Positions 19,300-29,695 of a stretch of 64,000 bases of DNA are shown one piece after another; the stretch's first letter is position 1, and every line of letters begins with the position of its first letter. This DNA comes from Calocera cornea HHB12733 (lineage: Eukaryota > Basidiomycota > Dacrymycetes > Dacrymycetales > Dacrymycetaceae), in the NCBI GenBank assembly GCA_001632435.1, contig KV423915.1:1-64000 (forward strand), in the 5' to 3' direction. Both the position numbers and the translations under genes were made by a program. Under the pieces are notes generated by a model. That model saw nothing but the letters and a program-made list of their open reading frames with translations, searched no databases and was not told where the DNA came from.

Positions 19300-19772
19300 A
19301 TTTCGGGCAGGGAGCAGGGATCGCGCTGCCTGCTAGTCTGCTAGACGCGCGGGTGTCGCCCAGGTCGCCATATAGTACTGCTACTGTACCAAATCACCTA
19401 TGCTTCAATCTAAAAGTTGAGACTACACTCTCCGTGCTTTTCTCAACGACTCTTGACATTGCATCAGAGTTCAAGGATACTCATGCTCGCTCCTGGAGGA
19501 AGCTCGGGCAAAGTGGTTCAAGAACGGGTCGCTTCTCATGACTCGCGCAAAGCTTCTCTGGAATCGGCGAAACCCTATCTGTATTCCATCCTCGATGACT
19601 AGAATACGGTGACTAGAAAACCGGAACCCACGAGTCATCTCTGACCAGCGGGCGGTGAACCACCCAAAGTGCTGCGATAAGCACCTTTACGTCGCCGGCT
19701 ATATCTGAGAGTGCCCCCCTGTCATCCTGAGTTGGTAGGCGCCGCCTCGCAGCAAGTGCCCTGCTCCTCACG
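19300..19772. promoter_or_regulatory. Upstream region of F-box-like gene 1
   Basis: No gene is recognised. The part from about 19560 to 19772 is homologous to 21460-21672 in front of the second paralogue. Shared strings include CGAAACCCTAT, GTGACTAGAAA, AGTCATCTC and CCACCCAAA. The tandem duplication therefore included the promoter. Confidence 0.55.
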
Positions 19773-21182
19773 ATGGTCAATCTCCCCTTGGAACTGTTCC
19801 GCGCGGTACTACGAAAAGCGACTGCCGTACATGGCGCCTTCGACTATCCCGCTGAGATGTGGGACGAACATGACAAGACCGTCGAAGATCTTATCGAGCA
19901 GTCCTTCAAGACCAAGCTCGCGCTCAGCCTCGTATCCAAGTTAGTCCACCAGCTGTCTCAAGAATTCTTGTACGAGATAATCCGAATTCGCAATCCCGAG
20001 CATATTCGTCCACTTGTGCTCCTCCTGAAGCTGCATGAGGAGGGCTGCACGTCGCGCGGCTGGTGGTGTCGCCGCCTCGACGTTTCCCTGAAGCATTGGA
20101 GCATTGGCTGGAGGGACGGCCGATTTACTTTGTGGGGTCTCTTGCAAGCGTGCCCTCGGCTTGTTGACCTGCGCATTTTACTCCGTCACTGTTACCCTCG
20201 CTCCATGAGGGTGAACCGCTTCGATTTCACCCCACCTCGCTATTGCGTTACACCTACTCTCCTACAAACGATCGCAACCTTGTATGGGCCGACTCTTCGC
20301 CATCTCACGCTGGGATGGAGAGTTGCGATTCCTTTCACCTTGGCAAAGACACTTCTTGCCCATCTTCCGGCTTTGGAAGCATGCCGACTCGACAACGTGC
20401 GCGTTCCTCGCCCGGCTCAGCCGCCGGTAATTTGGACGTTTGCAAATCCAACAGGGGCCTATAACATGGATCCTGGATTCTTCATTCCTGGCGATGAAGA
20501 ATGGACTGAGGAGGAAGAAGAAGAGCCTGATCCCGATCCGTACGGATCTGGACGCGACAGCTGGGGCTCGTCGGAGGAAGATTCCGAGAACGAAGGAACG
20601 GACAAATCCAACGAGCGGGAAGAGTATCGAACGGCTCTTGCCTCTTCAACCTGGCCCCATGGTCACGAGATTGTTTTCCTCCCGCGGCTCCGGGTACTGA
20701 GATGCAGTCATATTTTCCCCGACATCGGACGCTGGCAGCTTCCTGCATTGCGGAACGTCAGTTTTGGCCACCAAGGTTACGAGTCAGCGGAGGCATCGTA
20801 TGATATGATCATTGAGGCTCTCTCAAAGGCAGCACATAACATCACTCACTTTGCATATCTCGGGCCAACCAAGATCGACATATGGCGGATCGTCCACATT
20901 CTACCGTGCGTATCACATCTGCACATCTGTACATCGTCACTGCTGGAGAATTCGAGCCTTTCCGCTGTCCACTCCGCCCTCCTTTCGATCTCGATTTCCC
21001 CGGACACGTACCACGAGCAGAGAGTCTCCGACATTCTTCGAGCACTTGCCGAACATATTGAAAGTGGCTTCCTGCCGACACTGCAAAGTATCCATGTCTT
21101 GGGAGGGAAGCTGGAGAACCTCGCTCTTCGGACGGAGCGCTTCGCGACGATAGGTGTGAAGCTCCATTACGTGATGGACTAG
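19773..21182 (+). CDS. F-box/LRR-like protein, tandem copy 1
   Basis: A single-exon ORF of 469 residues. The N-terminus MVNLPLELFRAVLRKATAV fits the L-P-x-E-(L/I)-x start of basidiomycete F-box-like domains, followed by LALSLVSKLVHQLSQEFLYE. The rest has leucine-rich segments such as TPTLLQTIATLYGPTLRHLTL, LLAHLPALEACRLDN and LPRLRVLRCSH, consistent with irregular LRRs. An acidic low-complexity insert (EEWTEEEEEEPDPDPYG) sits near residues 230-260. Such proteins are usually substrate adaptors of SCF ubiquitin ligases and are greatly expanded in Agaricomycetes; no target can be inferred. Closely related to the next gene. Confidence 0.65.
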   Translation: MVNLPLELFRAVLRKATAVHGAFDYPAEMWDEHDKTVEDLIEQSFKTKLALSLVSKLVHQLSQEFLYEIIRIRNPEHIRPLVLLLKLHEEGCTSRGWWCRRLDVSLKHWSIGWRDGRFTLWGLLQACPRLVDLRILLRHCYPRSMRVNRFDFTPPRYCVTPTLLQTIATLYGPTLRHLTLGWRVAIPFTLAKTLLAHLPALEACRLDNVRVPRPAQPPVIWTFANPTGAYNMDPGFFIPGDEEWTEEEEEEPDPDPYGSGRDSWGSSEEDSENEGTDKSNEREEYRTALASSTWPHGHEIVFLPRLRVLRCSHIFPDIGRWQLPALRNVSFGHQGYESAEASYDMIIEALSKAAHNITHFAYLGPTKIDIWRIVHILPCVSHLHICTSSLLENSSLSAVHSALLSISISPDTYHEQRVSDILRALAEHIESGFLPTLQSIHVLGGKLENLALRTERFATIGVKLHYVMD

Positions 21183-21672
21183 GGCACGCAGCTTGCGGAA
21201 TTAATTCGGATACTAAGGCGGTGTGGGCAAAGACTTTTGATCGTGACGCTCGCATGGGTGCGATGGGTGCAGTCTACTGGATGCCCTCTTCATTATTAGC
21301 TCTTTCCATTGCGCCGAGTTTCGAATAAAATTTGTCCTCCTGATGGCTTACGCTCGGTCAAGCTTACTTCTATGTCACACCTGCAGGGGAAGCTCGGCCA
21401 GTGGCATTCATGAACGGGTCGCGTCTCCTGACACGCGCTGAGTTTCCGCCGAATCAGCGAAACCCTATGGTGCGAATACTGTATGCCATGCCGTGTGACT
21501 AGGAGACTGTGACTAGAAAGGGCGCTGCTCCTAGTCATCTCAGGCGATAACCCACCCAAATCGCTGCGATAGGAGTCATTGGGCTGTCTGCGCCGGCTAT
21601 ATCTGAACGTGGCATCCCGTCATCTTGAGTCAGTACGCCGGTCTTGGCACGCACCCAGCCCTGCTCCTCACG

Positions 21673-23052
21673 ATGGTCGATCTCCCCTTGGAACTGTTCT
21701 GCGCCATCCTCCGGGAAGCGACTTCCGTGCCGGGCGCTTTTGACTATCCCGCTGAGACATGGGAGGAACACGACAAGACCGTCAAAGCTCTCATCGAGCA
21801 GTCCTTCAAGACCAAACTCGCGCTCAGTCTCGTTTCCAAGATCGTCCATCAGCTATCTCAGGAGTTCTTGTACGAGATCATCCGAATTCACACACCAGAG
21901 CATATCCGCCCTCTTGTCCTCCTCCTGCGGCTACATGAAGAGGGCTGCAGGTCGCGCGGCTGGTGGTGTCGCCGCCTCGACGTTTCGCTGGAGGATTGGA
22001 GCATTGGTTGGAGGGACGGTCGCTTCACCTTGTGGGGTCTCCTGCCAACATGTCCTCGCCTTCTCGACCTTCATATCTCCCTTCAGTACCGTTCCCCCCC
22101 TGGGAGAAGGGAATGCCTGGGTCGGGGACCCATGCCTCGCTATTCCGTAACACCGACACTGTTGCAGACAATTGCGAGCCTGTATGGCCCCACCCTTCGT
22201 CATCTCAAGCTAGGAGGGAGAATCGCAATCCCCTTTACTTTGGCGGAACGGCTTCTCGCACATCTTCCTGGTCTGGAAGGATGCTGCCTGGATACTATGC
22301 GACCGCCCGTTGTTTGGACACAGGCGACCCCAACAGGCGCGGCTGAGACTGGCTTCGGCGGTGAAGGCGCCGAGGAGGAAGAGGAGGATCCATATGGATC
22401 TGGACACGACAGCTGGGGATCATCAGAGGAAGATTCAGAGGAAGACGAAGCAGATCGGGCGGCGGAACGTCAAGAGTATCAAACTGCAGTCGCGGCCTCA
22501 GCCTGGCCCAACGATCATGAAGTCGTTATTCTCCCTCATTTACGCGTTCTGAGCTGCAATATAGTCAGCGACATCGGGCGGTGGCAGCTACCGGCACTTC
22601 AGAATGTCAACTGCGGCTACATTCTCAAACCGTGGATGGACGATGATAACCCGTGGACGGACAACCGATGCAATATTCTCACCGACGCCCTGTCTCAGAG
22701 GGCCGAGCATATCACACACTTCACCTATCGGGGTTCTTCAATCGATATGTGGCAGCTCGTCCAGATTTTTCCGCGCTTGGCACATCTGCGCATCTACGCA
22801 CCCACGATTCTGGAGAATCCCGCTCTATTGCCCTTGCACTCCGCCCTCGAGTCGATCTCGGTCATAGCAGATTGGTATTCGGAAGATAGAGTTGCACCCG
22901 TGCTTGGACGAGTTGTAGAGCAGATGGAAGGCGGATGCCTGCCGGCAATGCAAGATGTCTTCGTCTTGGGGGTAAAGATGAAGGATCTCGGCATTCTAAC
23001 CACGCGGCTGGCCACAAGAGGTGTAATGCTGCATTATGTCAAGGAGTTGTAG
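21673..23052 (+). CDS. F-box/LRR-like protein, tandem copy 2
   Basis: A single-exon ORF of 459 residues if the ATG at 21673 (MVDLPLELFCAILREATSV) is used, matching the start of copy 1. An in-frame upstream ATG at 21625 would add 16 residues that have no counterpart. It is highly similar to the neighbour through HIRPLVLLLRLHEEGCRSRG and IGWRDGRFTLWGLL. It diverges in the acidic insert, which is shorter, and in the C-terminal LRR part (ILENPALLPLHSALESIS). Both frames are intact, so both copies are probably expressed. The duplicated promoter and the degree of divergence suggest a duplication that is not very recent. Confidence 0.65.
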   Translation: MVDLPLELFCAILREATSVPGAFDYPAETWEEHDKTVKALIEQSFKTKLALSLVSKIVHQLSQEFLYEIIRIHTPEHIRPLVLLLRLHEEGCRSRGWWCRRLDVSLEDWSIGWRDGRFTLWGLLPTCPRLLDLHISLQYRSPPGRRECLGRGPMPRYSVTPTLLQTIASLYGPTLRHLKLGGRIAIPFTLAERLLAHLPGLEGCCLDTMRPPVVWTQATPTGAAETGFGGEGAEEEEEDPYGSGHDSWGSSEEDSEEDEADRAAERQEYQTAVAASAWPNDHEVVILPHLRVLSCNIVSDIGRWQLPALQNVNCGYILKPWMDDDNPWTDNRCNILTDALSQRAEHITHFTYRGSSIDMWQLVQIFPRLAHLRIYAPTILENPALLPLHSALESISVIADWYSEDRVAPVLGRVVEQMEGGCLPAMQDVFVLGVKMKDLGILTTRLATRGVMLHYVKEL

Positions 23053-23309
23053 GGTACACCCAAGCATTTGCAGAAGGGCTTCGAATACCGAATACCAGTC
23101 ATGCAAGCCTTGAAATGAGATCATCCTGACGCTCGCATCCGTGCCCGAAAGGATGCCTGATCGCCTCTTCATTGACGCTTCGCATGCGTCGGAATCGGCC
23201 CTTCTGTACGGCCAACAGAACGACAACAACATCTATTAAACAGACAACTACAAAATATGGGTATGATCAGATGTCGCGCTAACAGTGACAAGACAACAAA
23301 CGACTCCAG

Positions 23310-23420
23310 TCCGTTCCGTTCCGTTCCGTTCCTTTCCACTCCACTCCATTCCTTCCCATTCCCATTCCCACTCCCTCACCCGTGCAAGATCCAACGGTTC
23401 CAGTTCCAGTTCCAGTTGCA
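23310..23420. repeat. CCGTT/TTCCA microsatellite-like tract
   Basis: CCGTT is repeated four times from 23311. It is followed by imperfect TTCCA, CATTCC and TTCCAG units across about 110 bp, pyrimidine-rich on the plus strand. It lies beyond the 3' end of the copper-transporter gene. Confidence 0.65.
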
Positions 23421-23458
23421 GCTCCGAGATGCATCCGGTCGACGGCCGAGCTAGAGGG

Positions 23459-24613
23459 CTACGACCTCCCGCGGCCACTCATGATTTCCCTCGCCCTATC
23501 CCTCGCCTCCTCTCCCCACAGCCCCGGGCTGCTCTTCCCCACCTTCACCTCCAGCGGCGCGTGATCCCCCTCCTCCCCATCTTCTTCCGCAACATAATCC
23601 TCCTCTTCCCGTTCCTTCCCTCGCTCTCCGTTCCCCCCGGCCCAGCCGTCAGGGACATACGGCCACGCCGCGTGCGGATCGCCCGCTCGCGGGCCGAACG
23701 GGCTTCCCCTCGCCTCATACCCGTCCTGCTGCTGCATCGCGCCGTAGGCGTCCGGGTAGGCAGGAGCAGAAAGGGAGACAGACGACCGGTGTGCCTTGTG
23801 CGTTGACCTGCCCCTCGCGCGCGCGTACGGGTGGTAGGGCGCCCGCCTGGCGCTGGAGGGGGCGGAGGGAGGGTAGCCGTGCGCCCGCTCGCGTTCAGGG
23901 GTGGAGTAGGGCAGCTCGTCGGAGGTGGGGACGTGCGAGTAGGCGCCGTTTTGGGGTCTGCGCTTCGGTTAGCTGGTGTGAGGGAGGGGGAGGGGAGGGG
24001 GAGGAAGGCGCACGGGGGAAGATGCTCCAGCTCGCCGTACTCTATCACGAACTGCGAGCTGGCGAGGGAGAAGACTGTCACGAGCAGAAGGCCGACGTGG
24101 AACGTCATCGCCACGAGCATGTAGAGCCTTCGTCCCAATCCAATATATCAGCCGTCACTCGCGCGTTCGGCAGGGAAAGGGCGACTCACAGCCTCAGCAG
24201 CGTCAGCACGCCGTACATGCCCGCTCTCCAGCCTGCCATGCCCGGCCGGCCGAGGCGCTCGAACACCGCCGGCACATACGCGCGGGAGTGGAGGAGGGTG
24301 AGGAGCCGCTCGAGCCAGCAGACGAGCGCCGTGAAGGTCGCGGCGAGGAGGAAGGTGGGCCAGGAGGCGACGCGGAGGAAGGGGAAGAGGAATATCCCTG
24401 TGGGAGAGGGGTTAGTGGGTTGTTAGGAGAACAGGGTACAATGAGAAGAGCGGATGTCCTGTTATGGGAACAGGAGGTGCTCGTACGAGCATGGAGGAAG
24501 GACATGCACGCGCTGATCACGCAAGGCCGACGGAGGAAAGAACAAAGCCGAAAGGCAGACGCACCCCCATCAAACGAAATATGAAAATACGGCTTCCAAT
24601 CGCTCATGTCCAT
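23459..24613 (-). CDS. Ctr-family copper transporter
   Basis: Ctr proteins are trimeric channels importing Cu(I) at the plasma membrane or exporting it from vacuoles. Exon 1 begins at ATG 24613 with MDMSDWKPYFHISFDG, typical of the short-N-terminus Ctr type. After an intron, GIFLFPFLRVASWPTFLLAA starts TM1 (to about FTALVCWLERLL). The next exon has LYMLVAMTFHVGLLLV, with the M-x3-M motif of TM2, and then VFSLASSQFVIEYGE as TM3. A hydrophilic C-terminal tail of roughly 150 residues, rich in Arg, Tyr and Pro, extends to the stop at 23459 and is longer than usual. There are at least three introns. The Met/His-rich extracellular repeats of high-affinity importers are absent, which fits a vacuolar Ctr2-like or low-affinity role. 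Confidence 0.7.
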
Positions 24614-25119
24614 CTTTGCACAGTCGCGTGCGCCTCTAGCTCGAAGAGGAGGTCGTCCTCCAGGTGCTGTATACGACGCGATGTGCTTGGTCGAGTCCGA
24701 CTTGCACGGCGGCTGCTGACTGGACGAGGCGGGCAGGCGGGGTGTCGCGGCTGGAGAGGGAGGAGTGCGGTGGGAGCGGTGCCCGAGTGGGTATTCACAA
24801 AGCAGATGATATTTCAGTTCAAAGTATAGTACAAGCCGACCGTTTCTGCCAACGCGCTCGCCGTCGACGAATGCGCCCTCTTACCCCTTCTGCCCGTCCG
24901 AGGCGACGATCACGTTCCAGCCCGGCCAGCGCCGCGACGTCGCTATTCTGAGCCGTGGCTGAATGGGATGCCGAGCACCGCCACCCATGCCGAGGCACGT
25001 GTGCATCAGTGCGGGGTTCAGGGTCGCGGCCGGTGGGCGCCGGTTGGGAGGGGAAGGAGCGGCTATCAACGATGACGGGCAGGCGGGCGAGAGATAGAAG
25101 GCAGCGAGAGAAGAGAGCC
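24614..25119. other. Intergenic region, nothing recognised
   Basis: About 500 bp lie between the start of the Ctr gene and the end of the NIPSNAP gene. Overlapping ORFs on both strands have no recognisable content. The part next to 24614 is the presumed Ctr promoter. Confidence 0.4.
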
Positions 25120-26345
25120 TTATTTCAGCGGGCTGAACGGGAGCGGGATAAGCACATCCGCGTCCATCGTCGTAGCCAGCTTGGCCGTCTGGTTCACCGT
25201 GTTGCTCCACCCCTCGATCTGCCAGGCTTGCTCGCGCGCTTCCTTGCGCGCGTTCAGGTTACTAGCGGTGCATGTATGCGTGTCAGGCGGGACAAGTATG
25301 GTCGGATGATGGAAGTACGCACGCATACTGCCAGATGTGGTGCACCTGGTGCAGCCGCCCCGCCTGGGAGAACCACGCCCCGACGGGCTTCACAAAGTGC
25401 TTCCTGGCGTCCAGCCCGCGGCGCCTACACCGTATCAAAGCCCGCGTCAGCATACATAATATACGGTCTGCGAGGGACAAGCGCACCAAGTCGACTCCCA
25501 TTCTAGCAGCGTCCCCGGCCTGAGCTGGTAGCTCCTCATCTCGTATATGCCGCCCTTGGTGGTAGGCGGGGAGGTGGGCAGGAATGCGAACTCCTGGCAA
25601 ATTTGAGAGTACCTGGAGTTCACGAGCGGGAGCACGTTCTGCTTGAAGTGTTTGTGCAGCTGTGAGGCTGTGTGAGCTTGAATGAGCAGGGGAGGGGAGG
25701 GAAGAGAGCATACGGGAGAACCGCGGATCAGCTTCGTGGACTGGTCGTGCCCTGCGTAGTTCTCATACTCGAGGATATGCACTGGCCCGCCATCAATCAG
25801 CTATTTTCCCCATCACTGGGGGAAGATGCCCACCGAAGGTATCCTGCTCTCCGACAATCTTCTCCCAGCTCCCGCTGAGCTTCACGTGGAACTCGGGGTT
25901 CTGCGCGATCCCCACCAGGTACGTCTCGCTGCCCGGCCGTCAGATCAGCCCAGCCCAGAGCTGCCCTGCGGGCAGGGGAGAAATGAGGGAGGGACGTACA
26001 TTTGCTTACGATACTCATCTACAGCTTCGGGCTTGACCCGGTGCGCTGCGCCGCATCAGCTCCTCATACATCACCGAACGAACGAAAGCGACGTACTGAG
26101 CAGCTCATGCACGTATTTCCCCCGCGCAACCAGGCGCGAGTGCTGCTGGACGGCAACTTCGCCCTCGCGCTTCGCCTCGGGGGAGCCGTGCAGTATCGAC
26201 TGTTTGTTTGTTAGTGTATGCCGGGAAGGGGATGGGACCGGGGGCGCACGTCTAGGGTTATCCCGCGGGCCAAGACGGAGTTGGCGCGCACCGCGGGCGG
26301 GGCAAGCATCGCGCGCCGGGGGAGGGAGGCGAGGATGGACGACAT
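25120..26345 (-). CDS. NIPSNAP-family mitochondrial protein
   Basis: NIPSNAP proteins are dimeric alpha-beta barrel proteins of mitochondria; animal members mark damaged mitochondria for mitophagy, while fungal roles are unclear. The protein starts at ATG 26345 (MSSILASLPRRAMLAPPAVR), an Arg-rich, acid-free leader that fits mitochondrial import. An intron after GITLD joins SILHGSPEAKREGEVAVQQH. Later exons give LVARGKYVHELL, GSETYLVGIAQNPEFHVKLSG and LHKHFKQNVLPLVNSR. The signature GGIYEMRSYQLRPGTLLEWE continues as RRGLDARKHFVKPVGAWFSQ and HQVHHIWQY. The C-terminus is ADVLIPLPFSPLK at 25120. At least six introns are present. Family assignment is strong; exon edges are approximate. Confidence 0.85.
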
Positions 26346-27031
26346 CGTGTGCTGTATGTAGTCGGTGCGAGGCGGATTAGGATAAAGTTCTGCCTGGTAT
26401 GGGAGGTATGGGAGGTATGCGTCGTACGTAGGAGAGAGCAAGGGACGCGGGCTGAGGGCCTACATCCAGTCAGCCCAACTGGGCAGCCTCCCTCCGCCCC
26501 CGCGCACGCTCACGCGCCTCAGCCTTCTCCAGCGGGAGCAGTCCCATCAACGCCGCGTGATGTCATCGCCTCCGCAACTCCGATCCCGCCGCTGCTTTTC
26601 TCCGCGCCTCGGCTCCGGTGGGCCAGGCGCGTGTAAGAGGGGAGCGTCATGCGCACTATGCCCGAGGCCGCCGGTGCAGGCCACCGACGTTTAGTAGCAA
26701 CCGACCATCTTGCTCGCCTTTACGTGTTACCACTCTCTGCATCAGCCTGCTCTGCTCTAATCATCTCTGCGCTGTTCGACAGACCGAGGCGACCATCGTC
26801 TATCGCGATCGCATCCTGAAAAGGGACAACAGCCGAGCACCGCGCCCTCGTTTGTCACGCGATAACACCGAGGGGAACAATAGCGGCGACAACAGTCGCT
26901 GCTGTCTCATCGCCCACTTCGTCCACCACTTCGCCAGGAAAGGAAGTGGGCGCACTGCTCTGAGCTAGGAGGCAGATTGCAGATCGAGGCGAGGAGCTGA
27001 GAGTCGGACACCGCGCTCTCCGAGTGAGGCG

Positions 27032-27038
27032 TATATAA
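27032..27038 (+). promoter_or_regulatory. TATA box of the gene at 27154
   Basis: TATATAA, 122 bp upstream of the ATG at 27154. The wider region 26346-27153 has no recognised gene and forms a divergent promoter for the NIPSNAP gene and the hypothetical gene. Confidence 0.5.
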
Positions 27039-27153
27039 CACGAGCCTGTTGGACCGTTTCCGCTCTATCGACCCCCAGCGCCGTGCGCAAGCCTCGTTCA
27101 TCCACCGTACATATCCTCACCCCCCATCACTCCGCACCAACGAAGAATAACCA

Positions 27154-28071
27154 ATGTCAGCAGTCCTCATCATGCCATCGCCCGTCGCGCCAAGTCCGCT
27201 CGACAGCCTCCATCTGTCGCTCGGCGCCGCCCTGCCGCGCATCCGGCAGCGCCGCGCAAGCTCCTACCAATCCCAATCCCAGTCCACATCCTCGTCTACG
27301 CCGACCCCTACCCGCCCCAGCATCCGCTCTCCCTCAACCTACGACCTCCACCGCCCCTCCTCGTCGCGCACGACATCCACGCCCATCCTCCCGCACTCCC
27401 GCACCCTCACGGACCCCTCTCTCCCCCTCCCCGGACCAGGGTTGTACGCCCACCCAGGTGCCTCTCTCCGCCCTACGCCGGTGCGCCTGCACCCGCTGGC
27501 TCTGGCCCACATGAGCAGGATCGCGGAGAGCGCCGAGCTGCTGATGCGCCATCTGCATGCCACGCTCGCGAAACGCGCCAGTGCACGGGGGGCGAAGCGG
27601 GCACAGGAGGCGGTCGTTCAGGATGCAGATGTGGATGTGGATGTGGATGAGGCGGGAGAAGGAGGGACGCTCAAGCTCGACCTTGGCCCGGCAGAGGACG
27701 AGCTCGTGGACGTCGACGTCCATCTAGACCGGGCGAGATTGCTGAAAGGGCTCGCCTCCTTCCGCGCAAACGTCAACGGGCTGAAACGCGCGCGCCATCT
27801 CGGCGCGGCCAAGCGCGGGAACGTGCACGCTGTAGGCCCCCGGCGGGTGTTCGGCGCTGGGCAAGGGAAGGCGGCCGCGTGGAGGGCTAGGCGGGGGGCG
27901 GTAGTGAGCTTGGGTGGGGAGGGGCTGTGGGAAGTCGGGAGGGAGCGGACGGCGGAGAGGGAAAGGGAGGGGAGGGAAGCCTGGGTTGAGGATTTGCGGG
28001 AGGAGAGGGGTGGGGAGATGGATGTGGAGGAGCTGGGAGAGCGGATGGGCGATGTCCGTTTACATGATTGA
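27154..28071 (+). CDS. Unrecognised low-complexity protein, 305 aa
   Basis: An intronless ORF from ATG 27154 (MSAVLIMPSPVAPSPLDSLH) to 28071. The first third is Ser/Thr/Pro/Gln-rich and probably disordered (SYQSQSQSTSSSTPTPTRPS). The middle has a helical part (AHMSRIAESAELLMRHLHAT) and an acidic DADVDVDVDEAGEGG repeat. The C-terminal part is Arg/Glu-rich, possibly coiled coil (WEVGRERTAEREREGREAW). There is no signal peptide or membrane segment and no family recognised. Its long open frame, upstream TATA box and good start context support it as a real gene. Confidence 0.5.
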   Translation: MSAVLIMPSPVAPSPLDSLHLSLGAALPRIRQRRASSYQSQSQSTSSSTPTPTRPSIRSPSTYDLHRPSSSRTTSTPILPHSRTLTDPSLPLPGPGLYAHPGASLRPTPVRLHPLALAHMSRIAESAELLMRHLHATLAKRASARGAKRAQEAVVQDADVDVDVDEAGEGGTLKLDLGPAEDELVDVDVHLDRARLLKGLASFRANVNGLKRARHLGAAKRGNVHAVGPRRVFGAGQGKAAAWRARRGAVVSLGGEGLWEVGRERTAEREREGREAWVEDLREERGGEMDVEELGERMGDVRLHD

Positions 28072-29605
28072 CCCTTGGGTAAGCTGTCAACGTGCGATAT
28101 AGGAGCTCAGATCGCTGATATTGGTTATTGTAGATGTGTTCATCCCGGCCTATGATGATCACTATGCTCCCATACGACACGTCTCACTACGATCCTCCCT
28201 TACACCTATCGGATACCCTCTCGCGCGTCCTCTCGCGCGCCCTCTCACGCGCAACATCCTGGCCCTTTTTCTCGTCTCCTCGCGTCGCCTACTCCTCGTC
28301 ACCATCAGAACCACATTGTACAATCCGCAATCCTCTTCCCCCCTTTCTGTTGTCCCGATATGCCGGAGTCCTGTTCAGATCACAGAAGCAGAAATCGATA
28401 TTATAATGAACATCCGCATTACGTAACCCAGTAATGTGGGAACCTTGCGCCCGGAGGAAGACGGGATCATAGGGACCTGAGACGGACGCGTCTTTGTCCC
28501 GCGCTTTGAGGATCCACCGGGGGGACGCGTCGACATAGGATCGAACGGGGGACGACATCTCAGACGAACGACAGCTGCTCGCACTGGGGGATCGTGAATG
28601 GGGGCGTCGGCCGTGCGATCGCTCGGGCGGGCAAGAGAAGAAAACGTCAGGGCCAATGACTCATCCAGGAACCATGGGGCGAACAGCTCGAGCGCCCCGC
28701 GAGCGGATGCACACGGCCGGGTGCGCGTGGGCGTAGGCGTGTGATACGCACAAGTAAGCGCATTTCCGGGATGATCAAGGCTGCGCGGGCGCTAACCCGC
28801 GGGCATCGCATGCAGGGAATGGGAAATCCGGCGGAAGGAACGGGAAGTGCTGCTCGGCCTGGGGTACGGGGACGGTGCACCGTGTGGGCCAACCCTGATT
28901 CCGGCCGCGGAGCCAGAAGGCCAAATTCGTACTCTTTGCAAGGACGTGCCTTTTACTCTGCCCTGCGGACATACGGTGTGGAACCTCGAGGAAGGGGATT
29001 TTCGTGTCCATCTGCTTGACAACTCTCCCAGACCCTGTCCGGGGCCTTCGCTCACATCAGCTCGCCCGTCCGATCCCTACTCGTGCCGGGCACGAGGCGG
29101 CGTTGCCGGATGCTTCCAACTCTCGGTGGTCGTGATGCAATGGAAAGCCCATTTGTCGCCCGTCACAAGTGAGAGGATCTACGTCATCATCGCCTAGCGG
29201 ACTTAGCGGACTTCTAATCTGGCTCATCTGCGCCCCTGTCGACTTCGCCCTACCTCCCACAATGCTCATTATCGAATAGTATCTGCCCTTCTCTCCAGCA
29301 AGAGGGTAAATCCTTTGCATTATACTGGACAACTCAACTGGTAGAAGCATACTATCTTGCGAGTATCTTGGCTCTCCCTGCGAGCGCGTCCTTCTGGCTG
29401 CGCCATACCTGTTGTTTCCGTTGGGTGGCTCAGGGGCATTGAGAGGGCCATTCTTCGTGGCGAGTAAGAAGCGTGTCTTGGACCCGTTCCATGTACGGCA
29501 CCGGGTCTGCCCTTACTTGTTCAATACAATCATTTTTTCCCCACCACCCTCTTCATGGCCGTCTCGTGGGCTGCTTCCCAGTGGGTGGTAGGTGCAATCA
29601 CTGGC
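28072..29605. other. Long intergenic region with one dispersed repeat
   Basis: About 1.5 kb with no supported gene. It contains one copy (28441-28497) of a short dispersed repeat also found at 30769. Open frames at 28847-29197 plus and 28647-28892 minus overlap each other and lack recognisable content. Confidence 0.4.
28441..28497 (+). repeat. 57-bp dispersed repeat, copy 1
   Basis: Begins AACCTTGCGCCCGGAGGAAG and contains GATCATAGGGACCTG and GGACGCGTCTTT. About 80 per cent identical by eye to 30769-30824. Both copies flank the hypothetical gene at 29696-30470. Confidence 0.6.
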
Positions 29606-29612
29606 TATAAAA
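29606..29612 (+). promoter_or_regulatory. TATA box of the gene at 29696
   Basis: TATAAAA, 90 bp upstream of the ATG at 29696, a normal spacing for this window. Confidence 0.6.
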
Positions 29613-29695
29613 TCCCACCGTCTGATCCTTCCCTCTTCCCCCATCGTTCGACCTTTCTCTTATCCCAACAGCAATATCATCCCATAGTCTCTACT

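Noticed and set aside
28520..28560. tRNA-like B box (GTTCGATCC on the minus strand)
   Set aside because: No A box at the right distance and no acceptor or T-arm pairing; part of a GC-rich spacer.
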